Source: Candidatus Hydrogenedentota bacterium
GTDB lineage: Bacteria; Hydrogenedentota; Hydrogenedentia; Hydrogenedentales; SLHB01
Direction of reading: 5' to 3'
Assembly: GCA_020847495.1 (NCBI GenBank)
Contig: JADLCA010000695.1
Location: 1-34,157, forward strand
DNA: 34,157 bases
Shown here: positions 24,095 to 32,576 of the stretch, in pieces
Layout: each line of letters begins with the position of its first letter
Numbering within the stretch: position 1 is the first letter of the stretch
Notes under the pieces: model-generated
Told to the model about the DNA's origin: nothing
Databases searched by the model: none
Seen by the model: only the letters and a program-made list of their open reading frames with translations
Made by a program: the position numbers and the translations under genes

Positions 24095-26250
24095 GCTGCC
24101 CCCTTCGCCATCATGCGGGACGTCCGCCAGGCTTCGAGCGCCTTCACCACAACCTTGCGCTTCGAGTACTGACCCTGCTCGATATGCCGGATGATCGCGT
24201 CGCAGCACGCCAGTACGGCCTCGTCGCGCTTGGGAAACGACTCGCCAGTAAGCGAAGGCAAATCGCCGAATGCTCCGTCGCCTACGCCGGTATTGCCATA
24301 TTCCACGCTCTTTCCAACACGCCAATCCCCGGGCGAGGCCTCGATCACCAGGATCTCCACCTTCGCGCCTGACCCCCGCGGCATCGGCACCTCCACCCGC
24401 TCATACCCATCACAAAACGTACCGTTCACGTTCACCCGCGGGTCCCCTTCCCACGGCGTACCCTCGAGCCCAGTCCGCCCATCAGCGCAATGCGTGCACA
24501 ACGTCCTCGTCTTATCGGCCCATGCACACGCATCGCCGTACTCATCCAAGCAAGCATTCCCCTCAGTGCACCCACACACGCGGCACATGCCGGGCTTCGC
24601 GCCAGCCGCGTCCTTGCTGCCCTTGGCCCCCTTCGCCCCCTTCGTGCCCTTGCTTGCCTTGGCCTTTGCGTCCTTTGCGTCCTTTGCGTCCTTTTTGTCC
24701 TTGCCGTCCTTGCCGTGCTTCCCGCCGGATTCCAGCTTCCCCCACCCCTTCGGCTCCGGCATCTCCGCGGCCACCTCCGCGCGCAACTCATCGAGCGGCC
24801 ACTCAAACAAGTCGCACACCCCGGTTACATCGGTCATCCTGACATCGTCCCTGTAGGCCGCCTCACGCACGCACTCGCGCAGCCTGCGCTTGATTACCCC
24901 CAACGCCATGAAGCCCAAGCGGAGGGCCACTTCATCGCTGCTGGAACTCTTGCTCACCCGTTCCAACTCTTCCCAGGCCGAATCTTTTGGGTAACGATCA
25001 TCGTCGTGCAGCGTCGGCGTGGGCGACCCAAAGACAGCGGCAAGGGCACATAACCATCCGCCGGACAGCTCCGGAATATCCTTGTGCGTTTCCTCGTTTG
25101 GGATCTTATCCAGCAACTTCTCAATCAGCGCCAGGTCACGCCGCTTCTGCAGCGCCTTCCGCTTATCCTTCAAACTCTTCTCTTTCTTCCCCCCGTCCGT
25201 GCCCCACAGCTTCTTGCCCCAATACATCGTCCCGTTCGCCGTTACGCACGGCACCGCGCCAGGCTCAGACTTCTTGCACCCACTAACGGCATACTTGCCT
25301 GTCGCCTGCTCAGCTAATTGCTCGGGCATGCCATCGTAGTGGGATTTGACAAGCAGCGGCTGCACTCCCGTCTTCGCCTGGACCTCCTCAAGACGCCGCT
25401 CCAGGAACTTCCGATGCTTCACTTCCCAGCACGCCGCGTCCAGGCACCGCGCCCCAGGCTTCACTGGCTTCCCATCACCTTGCGTGTCGAAGTCTTCAAC
25501 GTCGAACAGCAACGGCTCCGTATCGCTCCGCTTCGGACAATTCGCGCACGCGCCGATCGCCGGACACAACGTCTCGTCATCCAACGGCCAGGGCGCAAGG
25601 TCCAAGGCCTGGAGATAATCCGCCGTCGCGCTCCGCAGGTCGCTGGCGCTCATGTCAAACCACTGGGAGTATTTCTTCTTTGCCTGGCCGCGCAGCTCGT
25701 CCTGCACTGTCTCAGGGAACCGAGCGATGATCTCGAAGTGCTCCGCGGTCCAGTGTGTGGCTTCCCCCTGCATCGCCTCCATTTGCCACTCCGGGGTCAG
25801 CTTCACCAACTGACGCCGCCGCGCGCACCACTTCGCGCTCCGCCCCAGCCGGTCCCCGATCTGTTCGAGCGTCCAACCATGCGCGTGCAGCTTCTCGATG
25901 CCCTGGGCTTCCTCCAACGGGTGCAGGTCCTCCCGCTGCAGGTTCTCGGTCACCGTGATGGTCCAGGCCTCCTCGTCGCTCATCTCGCGCACGATGACCG
26001 GGACCTCCTTCAGTCCCGCCAGAACCGCGGCCCGATACCGCCGCTCGCCTGCGCGCAGGTCGATCTTCCCGCTCTGCTCCGGATGCGGCCGCCCAAGCAG
26101 TGGCTCCAGCACACCCAACGCCTTGATGGAGGTAGCCAGCTCCACCAGGCTTGGGTTTTCCCCGTCCGGGCCCGCAAAGATGCGCGGATTGTCCGGACTC
26201 GGAATGATCTGCTTCACCGGCACCATCGTGATTTGAATTGTCGTCGTCAT
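24091..26250 (-). CDS. ParB/Srx-like DNA-binding protein with a Lys/Ala-rich linker and C-terminal Cys cluster
   Basis: 719 aa; 'VPVKQIIPSPDNPR...SLVELATSIKALGVLEPLLGRP...DLRAGERRYRAAVLAGLKEVPVIVREMSDEEAWTITVTENLQREDLHPLEEAQG' canonical ParB N-terminus; C-terminal 'CRVCGCTEGNACLDEYGDACAWADKTRTLCTHC'. Confidence 0.88.
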   Translation of the reverse strand: MTTTIQITMVPVKQIIPSPDNPRIFAGPDGENPSLVELATSIKALGVLEPLLGRPHPEQSGKIDLRAGERRYRAAVLAGLKEVPVIVREMSDEEAWTITVTENLQREDLHPLEEAQGIEKLHAHGWTLEQIGDRLGRSAKWCARRRQLVKLTPEWQMEAMQGEATHWTAEHFEIIARFPETVQDELRGQAKKKYSQWFDMSASDLRSATADYLQALDLAPWPLDDETLCPAIGACANCPKRSDTEPLLFDVEDFDTQGDGKPVKPGARCLDAACWEVKHRKFLERRLEEVQAKTGVQPLLVKSHYDGMPEQLAEQATGKYAVSGCKKSEPGAVPCVTANGTMYWGKKLWGTDGGKKEKSLKDKRKALQKRRDLALIEKLLDKIPNEETHKDIPELSGGWLCALAAVFGSPTPTLHDDDRYPKDSAWEELERVSKSSSSDEVALRLGFMALGVIKRRLRECVREAAYRDDVRMTDVTGVCDLFEWPLDELRAEVAAEMPEPKGWGKLESGGKHGKDGKDKKDAKDAKDAKAKASKGTKGAKGAKGSKDAAGAKPGMCRVCGCTEGNACLDEYGDACAWADKTRTLCTHCADGRTGLEGTPWEGDPRVNVNGTFCDGYERVEVPMPRGSGAKVEILVIEASPGDWRVGKSVEYGNTGVGDGAFGDLPSLTGESFPKRDEAVLACCDAIIRHIEQGQYSKRKVVVKALEAWRTSRMMAKGAA

Positions 26251-26261
26251 TGAAAGATCCT

Positions 26262-27062
26262 CTATGGTTCTACTGTTGGTTCGCCCACGCTCAAGGTAAT
26301 AGGGAATGTCATGCGATGCGTGCTGCCATCGCTACCAATGGCATTCACCTGAATCGGAAGAAAGACCGAGTAGGTGTATTTGACGCCCGGCGCCGGCGCA
26401 GGTTCGGGCTCTGGCGTCGGCTCCGGTTCCGGTGTGGGTTCAGGCTCAGGTTCGGGCTCCGGCGTAGGACTAGGCTCTACCGGCGGAGCCCCAAACTTCA
26501 CGGCCCATACGTCGTCAATGAGCAGTCCGGTGGAACTTCCAGCACCGAAGTACAGATCATCAACGACACTGAATGCGTCATTCCCTGCGTCTATCCCGTA
26601 CAGTGGAATTCGGACAAGCGTCCAACCCGGCAGCACGGTCTGTGTGTACCCGCTCGATCGGCCTTTCCAGCTTCCAAGCTGAAAGGTCGCCTGCCCTTCG
26701 GCTGGCAGATTCGTCCATATCCAAAGTTCATCCGCCCAAGAAATATCTGTGCGGGCCCATCGCACCTTCGGAGTCACCCACTGCGTTGGAAGTCCGCGCG
26801 CGCACTGTGCGCCGCTATGGGCCCTTGGATCGAGGGCCCAATACTCCCCAGTCACCTGGGGCTGCTCTGCGTCGAACAGACTTTGCTTACGCAACACCGT
26901 GTAAGAGTCCGTGTCCGCAGGCTGCCAGATGCTCATCTCCAACGTCGCTGGCGGCTCATCCTGGGCGAGTACGCCATCGAGCGCAGGCGCGGCCAGAAGC
27001 GTAGCCAAAGCTACAATAACGGCGATGATACCGGTGATGACGATTGCGGGGTTCTTTCTCAT
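26262..27062 (-). CDS. Putative secreted/membrane-anchored protein with a Pro-Glu repeat stalk
   Basis: 266 aa; hydrophobic N-terminus 'AIVITGIIAVIVALATLLAAPALDGVLAQ', globular domain, then 'PSPTPEPEPEPEPTPEPEPTPEPEPAPAPG'. Confidence 0.55.
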   Translation of the reverse strand: MRKNPAIVITGIIAVIVALATLLAAPALDGVLAQDEPPATLEMSIWQPADTDSYTVLRKQSLFDAEQPQVTGEYWALDPRAHSGAQCARGLPTQWVTPKVRWARTDISWADELWIWTNLPAEGQATFQLGSWKGRSSGYTQTVLPGWTLVRIPLYGIDAGNDAFSVVDDLYFGAGSSTGLLIDDVWAVKFGAPPVEPSPTPEPEPEPEPTPEPEPTPEPEPAPAPGVKYTYSVFLPIQVNAIGSDGSTHRMTFPITLSVGEPTVEP

Positions 27063-27376
27063 GATCTGTCTCCTTCATCCTTGTAGGTCGCCGACTTTTG
27101 GTAGAGCTTTGTGATGTAGTTTGGGCTCGCCCTATTCAGGAAGTTGTCCACCGCGGTTAATACCGCCAGCTTCTTCAATGCAAATTCATCGCTCGACGTT
27201 TCTGACGTGCACATCCGCCACCGAATGACGGCCGCTACCACCCGATTCGCCTTCGCTGAATTCTCGCGGTAGTCCGCAAACGCCTTCTGCTCGGCCGAAA
27301 GCGCGCGTTGCAACCTGGCGATCTCCGCGTTGAACATCGCCGCGTCATCATTCGATATTCGGACCACGGCGGTCAT
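27059..27376 (-). CDS. Hypothetical protein
   Basis: 105-aa ORF with overlapping start/stop within the operon. Confidence 0.45.
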   Translation of the reverse strand: MTAVVRISNDDAAMFNAEIARLQRALSAEQKAFADYRENSAKANRVVAAVIRWRMCTSETSSDEFALKKLAVLTAVDNFLNRASPNYITKLYQKSATYKDEGDRS

Positions 27377-27846
27377 TTCACCCCGGGTAGCAGCGGGAGC
27401 ATTTTCCCATTCGAGTAGCTGGCCTCGATCGCGGACCGCACGTGGTCGCGGACCTGGCTGCCATCGGCCAGAACGATATGGGCAAGGAACTCATCTTCGA
27501 ACTCCGTGATGCCAGATTCGACGGCCTCCAACTTCGCCTTGATGACCAGCGCCAGTGCACGGTATCGCTGCCTGCACGCTTGTTCCCACGCCGCCAGGGC
27601 CTGGCTCGCACTCCGTGGGCGACCGCGCGCCTCCGTATGCGTGAACTCGCGGTCATCACGGTCGGGCATGGTCAGTTGAAAACGCACGCGGCGCTCACAC
27701 ATCTCGAACTGCACCATCGCAGTCTCACCCTTCCAGCCATGGAGAAACCCATCGGCGCCATAGCGCTGGAGCGTCGATTGAATCTCCGCGATGGACCGCT
27801 CCACGCTCACGCTCGTGTCTACGCCGTACTTGCCCATACTGGTCAT
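27373..27846 (-). CDS. Hypothetical phage protein
   Basis: ORF frame 27373-27906; likely start MTSMGKYGVDTSVSVERSIAEIQSTLQRYGADGFLHGWKGE. Confidence 0.55.
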   Translation of the reverse strand: MTSMGKYGVDTSVSVERSIAEIQSTLQRYGADGFLHGWKGETAMVQFEMCERRVRFQLTMPDRDDREFTHTEARGRPRSASQALAAWEQACRQRYRALALVIKAKLEAVESGITEFEDEFLAHIVLADGSQVRDHVRSAIEASYSNGKMLPLLPGVK

Positions 27847-28541
27847 CCCCACACATGTTCGGTTGCGAAAACAGAACTGTCGGCTGGCATCCAGTCGCGC
27901 ATCCAACGGATGATCTCCAGAGCATCAGATTGACGCGAGAACCGAATAGCTTGAGTGGAGTCCGTGGTCCATTGATGGTTCAATCCGCCCTGCCACCATT
28001 CGGCGCGATCATCAGCATTCTTTTGTTCAATCAGCCAGCCATTTTCTTGCGCAGGCTCGGCCAATCTGGTGCGAAGGTGCCGAAGCATGCGGACCGCCAT
28101 TTCGCACGCCGATTCATCCTGGGTGGGTCCGCCAAACTCTTCGAGCAGGACTTTTGCGAGTGGGCCGATCTGCGTGTCACGCAGTCGCTCGACCTCCGCG
28201 CTGGACTCGGCGAGTTCAGCTCGAAGTCGGGAGATTTCCCGCATACGCTCCTCGGCTGCCGTGCTCGATTGAGTTCCATGAACGAGCTTGTCGAGTCGCT
28301 CGGCCTCCGCGCGCAGATCCTCGATGTCCTCAACAGCGCCACGCTTCGGGCCAGTTACCTCACCGACTGCGGCTGCATGCATCTGAACGATGGTCTTACA
28401 GGTACCTTCGTAGTTGTCTTGCGCTTCCGCCTTTTCCCGTTCGAGCGTTGAGATCTGCGTCTTCAGTTTCGAGATTTGCCCAAGCGCCTGGCCCATGACG
28501 GCCTGGGCCGATGGCTGACACATTCGCTCTGTTCTTTTCAT
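27843..28541 (-). CDS. Hypothetical coiled-coil protein
   Basis: Likely start MKRTERMCQPSAQAVMGQALGQISKLKTQISTLEREKAEAQ; heptad-like sequence. Confidence 0.5.
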   Translation of the reverse strand: MKRTERMCQPSAQAVMGQALGQISKLKTQISTLEREKAEAQDNYEGTCKTIVQMHAAAVGEVTGPKRGAVEDIEDLRAEAERLDKLVHGTQSSTAAEERMREISRLRAELAESSAEVERLRDTQIGPLAKVLLEEFGGPTQDESACEMAVRMLRHLRTRLAEPAQENGWLIEQKNADDRAEWWQGGLNHQWTTDSTQAIRFSRQSDALEIIRWMRDWMPADSSVFATEHVWG

Positions 28542-28670
28542 AAATCCTCCGCAATCAACCTTGTAAGTGCCGGGCGCTCCATGTGCGCGGAGACCCCGGC
28601 CCGCTACGGTTTCGGCGGTGTCCACCTTGGTAAGTGACGCGCACTTTCACCGGACCCGCCTGTGGTATAT

Positions 28671-29363
28671 CTACGCAGCGCCCCTCTTGCGCCCGCGACG
28701 CGCCGCCGGTGCCTCGGCCTCCACCACCTCAGCCTCTGGCGTCTCGGCCTCCGCCATCGAATCGCAATCATCTCCGGGCGTAGCATCGGCGGCTGGCGCG
28801 CCGTCGTTTTTCCACCAGTCCGGCAACTTGCGCGGCGTGCCGTCCTCATTGAACTCTGCTGTGCCGAGGTCTTGCGTCTCACCCTCAGCTTCCTCGCCCT
28901 GAGTCTCGTCGCCTTCAGGGGCCTCGCCCTCGGTCAGAGCCTCACCAAGGTCCATCTGGCCACCAGCTTCGCCAGCTACTTTTGGCGCGACCGTGTTCGG
29001 GATGACGGTCTGTAATCCGTGGATGGACACGCCCGAGCCCATCTCAGCCAGCGAGATGATGTTGTCCGGCGTGTTGAGCGCCGAGACAGTGACCGTGACG
29101 CCCTTGCCAGGCTGGAACGTCACCTTGTCGATACTGCCGCGCACCGTCAGCACGTCGCCGGCGTCGCAGTAGTAGGTTGCCGCGAAGTTCGCGCACCGTT
29201 CCGCGGCCTCGAGAATCGTCTCGTGCAGGTACAGGCGCTGCTCGTCGTTAATCAGCGCCAGGGCCTTTTCGTCGATGCACTCAATCTGCCCGATGATGTT
29301 GCCACAGGCGGTAAGGAGGATTTGTTCGATAGCTTCCTTCAGTCGGTCTCGCGTCGTCGTCAT
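28671..29363 (-). CDS. Hypothetical protein, acidic Ala/Glu-rich C-terminus
   Basis: 230-aa ORF, overlaps the DUF1064 gene start by a few nt. Confidence 0.5.
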   Translation of the reverse strand: MTTTRDRLKEAIEQILLTACGNIIGQIECIDEKALALINDEQRLYLHETILEAAERCANFAATYYCDAGDVLTVRGSIDKVTFQPGKGVTVTVSALNTPDNIISLAEMGSGVSIHGLQTVIPNTVAPKVAGEAGGQMDLGEALTEGEAPEGDETQGEEAEGETQDLGTAEFNEDGTPRKLPDWWKNDGAPAADATPGDDCDSMAEAETPEAEVVEAEAPAARRGRKRGAA

Positions 29364-29785
29364 GTGATGCTCCTCGTTGGTTTCCCATTCCGAATAACCC
29401 GCAGCTCCACCTGTGGATACCGCTTTCGGAACAGCTTCTCCTTCAGTTTCCAGACGGGCGTATCGACGCCCTTCACGTCCTCCACCACAACGCGCCCGGA
29501 TGCCTCCGCGTACTGAAAGTCGGCGCGGTACTCGATGGCGCGGTAGCGCGCGCCCGTGGCGTCCCTAAACGATTCCTGAAGCACGAAGCGCGGTTGTAGT
29601 CGGATGTCGTGTACGAGGCCCTCGCGCTCCATAAGGCGCAGTTCCGCGTAACGCTTCGCCTCGGCCTGGCTGTCGAAGCGGTGGCCGTCGAGTTCGGCGT
29701 GCTTCGCGTGGTACTTGTGCGCGCGCTTCGGCTTGGCCGTGGCCATGTGACGGTACTCGTCGGCTGTGATGACGGCGTGGTTCAC
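29360..29785 (-). CDS. DUF1064-type phage endonuclease-fold protein
   Basis: 141 aa; 'KYHAKHAELDGHRFDSQAEAKRYAELRLMEREGLVHDIRLQPRFVLQE...RAIEYRADFQYAEASGRVVVEDVKGVDTPVWKLKEKLFRKRYP' is the classic DUF1064 pattern. Confidence 0.85.
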   Translation of the reverse strand: MNHAVITADEYRHMATAKPKRAHKYHAKHAELDGHRFDSQAEAKRYAELRLMEREGLVHDIRLQPRFVLQESFRDATGARYRAIEYRADFQYAEASGRVVVEDVKGVDTPVWKLKEKLFRKRYPQVELRVIRNGKPTRSIT

Positions 29786-30393
29786 CAGATTTCCTCCGCC
29801 AGGACCACCTCGACAAACACGCCCGTTGGGCTCATCAGCCGAATCTGCGCGTGTTGACCTTGCTTACAGGCCTTGCGAATCGCCTTGTAGAGCTTGTCCA
29901 CCTGGTTGCGCTTGTGCTCGGCGTAGAGCGCCGGAGTCATGCAGAATTCGCCGCGCTCATTGACCATACCGGGCTTCAGTAGCGGCCGAGGCTTCGGCGG
30001 AGACTCGGTGAGTACAAACCCGTCCTCGCGATGTTTGCGCTCGGTCGGCGGTGCCGAAACGCCACACTTGCGACAGACGTCCTGACCACGCTGAAACGCG
30101 GTCACCCCTTTCGTTTCGCCACACACCGAGCAGCGCCGCGGCTGTTTGCCGCGCACACAGGTGCTCACACGGGCGCTCTTCTTCGACGGCTTCACGCGCA
30201 CAATCGGCGCTGGGAGAGCTCGCGGAACAACCTCAAAACCGGTGTCCGTTGGCTTGGCGAGCAGGGATAGGATGTTTGGCGCTCCGGATTCAAAGGCCTC
30301 AAGCAACTGAATCACTTCACGTGCGGCCTCGGCCTTCTTGCGCAAAGAGTCTTCCAGGGCTCTCAGATGCCGGATCGTTTCACTGTTCGTCAT
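29782..30393 (-). CDS. Zinc-ribbon hypothetical protein
   Basis: Likely start MTNSETIRHLRALEDSLRKKAE; 'RRCSVCGETKGVTAFQRGQDVCRKCG'. Confidence 0.5.
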   Translation of the reverse strand: MTNSETIRHLRALEDSLRKKAEAAREVIQLLEAFESGAPNILSLLAKPTDTGFEVVPRALPAPIVRVKPSKKSARVSTCVRGKQPRRCSVCGETKGVTAFQRGQDVCRKCGVSAPPTERKHREDGFVLTESPPKPRPLLKPGMVNERGEFCMTPALYAEHKRNQVDKLYKAIRKACKQGQHAQIRLMSPTGVFVEVVLAEEIW

Positions 30394-31367
30394 TGCGCCA
30401 CCTCCGCTTGTTCCGTAAGCCACGCCGCGGTCTGTTTGTTGAGCCACGCGCTCGGGTTCTTCACTGCGCCGTTAAAGCCCTTTGTCTCACGCAGCCGCGG
30501 GTCATCACGGTTGTCGAGCTCCTGGAGTAGTTCCCAGCACCGGTCCTCGCCTCCTGGAACCTTGGCCATTTCCTTCAAGCGCCGCTCCCAGAATGAGCGC
30601 CTCGAACGGCGAGCGTCAGGCTGCTCGTGAGCAACGAATCTTTCGATGAGCGATTCTGGTTGCGGTGGAAGGATGTCCGCGATGGCTGTCGGTTTTGCGT
30701 TCTCCCGGCTGGATGTACCTCCGCCGAGTGCCGATCCGCCGGGCGCGTTGGTTTCCCCCGATCCCCCTTCCGATCGGCGCTTCGGCTGAGATAGATCTTT
30801 CTTTTCTTTAGTCTTTAAGTCTTTAGTCTTTAGGAGCATGCCTTTCGCATCCGTTTCGCATTGCGGATCGCATGCTGGCGCGCATGCCGTTCGCATGCCG
30901 TTCGCATATGCCTTCGCACTGCGTTCGTATTGCGTTCGCATTGCGTTCGCATCGGTTTCGCCGCCCGATTTCCACCTGGAATTGGCCGACTCGCGCGCCA
31001 TCTGAGAGCGCCGCGCCTGTGCCTGGACCTCCTTCCGAAGGCCGTTGCTCACGTAGCACCCGTCCTCTTCGCGGAGTAGAGGATTGGCCGGATTCTGAAT
31101 CTCGCGCATCGCGGCGTTGAGCTTGCGGCCAGATAGCCCCGTGGCGCGCGTCAAGACGGAGTTGTCGATAGGGATGCTGCACTGGTCGTTCCCGTCGCGC
31201 CACATGTAGCAGAGGATCATGTGATAGGCCCGGTAGGCCTCCGCGCTCAGGCTGAAGGTTGCCGCGATCCACTTGTCGGGATAGAACACAAACCCACATC
31301 GACGACTACTGTCACTCACGCGATCAGCTCCATCTGTTTCGGTTCCGCCACGATGCGGTAGAACCAC
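30390..31367 (-). CDS. Phage replication initiator-like protein (DnaD/DUF1376-like N-terminus)
   Basis: 325-aa frame; 'FVFYPDKWIAATFSLSAEAYRAYHMILCYMWRDGNDQCSIPIDNSVLTRATGLSGRKLNAAMREI...RSQMARESANSRWK' winged-helix replication protein pattern. Upstream start not certain. Confidence 0.65.
   Translation of the reverse strand: MVLPHRGGTETDGADRVSDSSRRCGFVFYPDKWIAATFSLSAEAYRAYHMILCYMWRDGNDQCSIPIDNSVLTRATGLSGRKLNAAMREIQNPANPLLREEDGCYVSNGLRKEVQAQARRSQMARESANSRWKSGGETDANAMRTQYERSAKAYANGMRTACAPACDPQCETDAKGMLLKTKDLKTKEKKDLSQPKRRSEGGSGETNAPGGSALGGGTSSRENAKPTAIADILPPQPESLIERFVAHEQPDARRSRRSFWERRLKEMAKVPGGEDRCWELLQELDNRDDPRLRETKGFNGAVKNPSAWLNKQTAAWLTEQAEVAQ
30791..30952. repeat. Candidate replication origin inside the initiator gene: about 11-nt iteron-like TTCGCAT repeats next to an AT-rich AGTCTTTA tract
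   Basis: TTCGCAT-type motifs starting at 30890, 30901, 30913 (TTCGCAC), 30924 (TTCGTAT), 30935 and 30946; adjacent AT-rich 30791-30832 atagatctttcttttctttagtctttaagtctttagtcttta. Confidence 0.5.
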
Positions 31368-31573
31368 TTCTTCCCCCGCTGGTCGACTTCGATGCGCTCA
31401 TCGCGCCCGGAGGCCTCCAGTTGCGCGCGGACCTCGCTCACGCGCGTACTGACCGCCGTCGTGCGCGTCTCGGTCATGAGCACCCAGGCGTCACACCACT
31501 GGCCACGCCTGGCGCTCAGGTCGCGGTAGATGCGGCCGGCCGCGGTGTCGCGGTCGAGGTTGCCGTAATGCAT
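31316..31573 (-). CDS. Hypothetical protein
   Basis: 85-aa ORF with overlapping stop/start. Confidence 0.5.
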   Translation of the reverse strand: MHYGNLDRDTAAGRIYRDLSARRGQWCDAWVLMTETRTTAVSTRVSEVRAQLEASGRDERIEVDQRGKKWFYRIVAEPKQMELIA

Positions 31574-31962
31574 CAGGCGCTCTCCTTCTGGTCTCTATAG
31601 ATGCGCCGCACGGCGCGGATCACGGCCTCACACAGCTCGCGGCTCATGTGGCCGATATGGCATTCTGCCGGCGGGATTCCCATCGTCGTGGACAGCCAGG
31701 CGTAAGCGGAGGCCCGGCACATGCGCTTGTCCTGGCCCTTCTTCCATAGCCGGTCGAAGTGTGCGTGTGCGGCGATCCGCGCGGCCCTCGTGCGCTTGTC
31801 GGATAGATGGAACCTGCCGTCAAACTCCGAGAAGGCGCCCATCCACTCACACTGGGCCGCGTCGCCGTATGGGCACACGTAGTACGGACCGAAGCGGCCA
31901 TCGCGCTGGACCATGCGCAGGTTGTGCACGGGGCAGGTTCCTACTTTGGCCTGGTGTTTCAC
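31573..31962 (-). CDS. Zinc-finger phage protein (DUF3268-like)
   Basis: 129 aa; 'TCPVHNLRMVQRDGRFGPYYVCPYGDAAQCEW...HFDRLWKKGQDKRMCRASAYAWLSTTMGIPPAECHIGHMSRELCEAVI'. Confidence 0.6.
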   Translation of the reverse strand: MKHQAKVGTCPVHNLRMVQRDGRFGPYYVCPYGDAAQCEWMGAFSEFDGRFHLSDKRTRAARIAAHAHFDRLWKKGQDKRMCRASAYAWLSTTMGIPPAECHIGHMSRELCEAVIRAVRRIYRDQKESA

Positions 31963-32144
31963 TGGGTTCTTTCCATCCTGGCCGCCAGCTCCATCGCCGC
32001 GTCCGCCGCCATTTGCAGACCCTGCGCGAGACGCCGCGCGTATTCAGCGTTCGGGATGCGCTCGTTTGGTGTGGGCTCCGGGACAGACGCGCCAGGGCCG
32101 CAGCCTGAGCGCGGTACGGACGGCTCAGAATGGGAGATCGTCAT
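31959..32144 (-). CDS. Small hypothetical protein between ssb and the zinc-finger gene
   Basis: In-frame ATG at 32142-32144, MTISHSEPSVPRSGCGPGASVPEPTPNERIPNAEYARRLAQGLQMAADAAMELAARMERTQ; fills the gap with operon-like overlaps. Confidence 0.5.
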   Translation of the reverse strand: MTISHSEPSVPRSGCGPGASVPEPTPNERIPNAEYARRLAQGLQMAADAAMELAARMERTQ

Positions 32145-32574
32145 CACACACCCCCTCTTCCTCGACGGGCTTTTGCTTCGCCGACTCCGTGCGCGTCGCC
32201 GGCGCTTGGGTCTGCCCGCCGTCTTTGTCGGCCCAGTCCAGCGGCTGCACGCGGATCGCGTTGATCTTCGTGCGGCTCTTCTTTGCGCCGTCCTTGCCCT
32301 CGTATTCGTCTGTCGCAAGCGAGCCCTCGACGAGCACCGGGCGGCCCTTCTTGAGTTCCTGCCCCAACCATTCCGCCATCTTCTGCCACGCCTCGACGTT
32401 GCCGAAGTAGACCTGCTCCTTCGTCTCCCCATCCTTGGTCTTGAACTTCCGCGAGACCGCGACAGAGAACGTGCAGACAGCCGCACCGCTGGGCGTGTAG
32501 CGCAGGTCCGGGTCGCGCGTGAGACGGCCCGCAAGGGTGACGTGGTTGATCTCGGGCATGCGTAGGTTGCTCAT
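32125..32574 (-). CDS. ssb: Single-stranded DNA-binding protein
   Basis: 149 aa; 'NHVTLAGRLTRDPDLRYTPSGAAVCTFSVAVSRKF...VYFGNVEAWQKMAEWLGQELKKGRPVLVEGSL' and acidic C-terminal tail 'DDDLPF'. Confidence 0.95.
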   Translation of the reverse strand: MSNLRMPEINHVTLAGRLTRDPDLRYTPSGAAVCTFSVAVSRKFKTKDGETKEQVYFGNVEAWQKMAEWLGQELKKGRPVLVEGSLATDEYEGKDGAKKSRTKINAIRVQPLDWADKDGGQTQAPATRTESAKQKPVEEEGVCDDDLPF

Positions 32575-32576
32575 GG

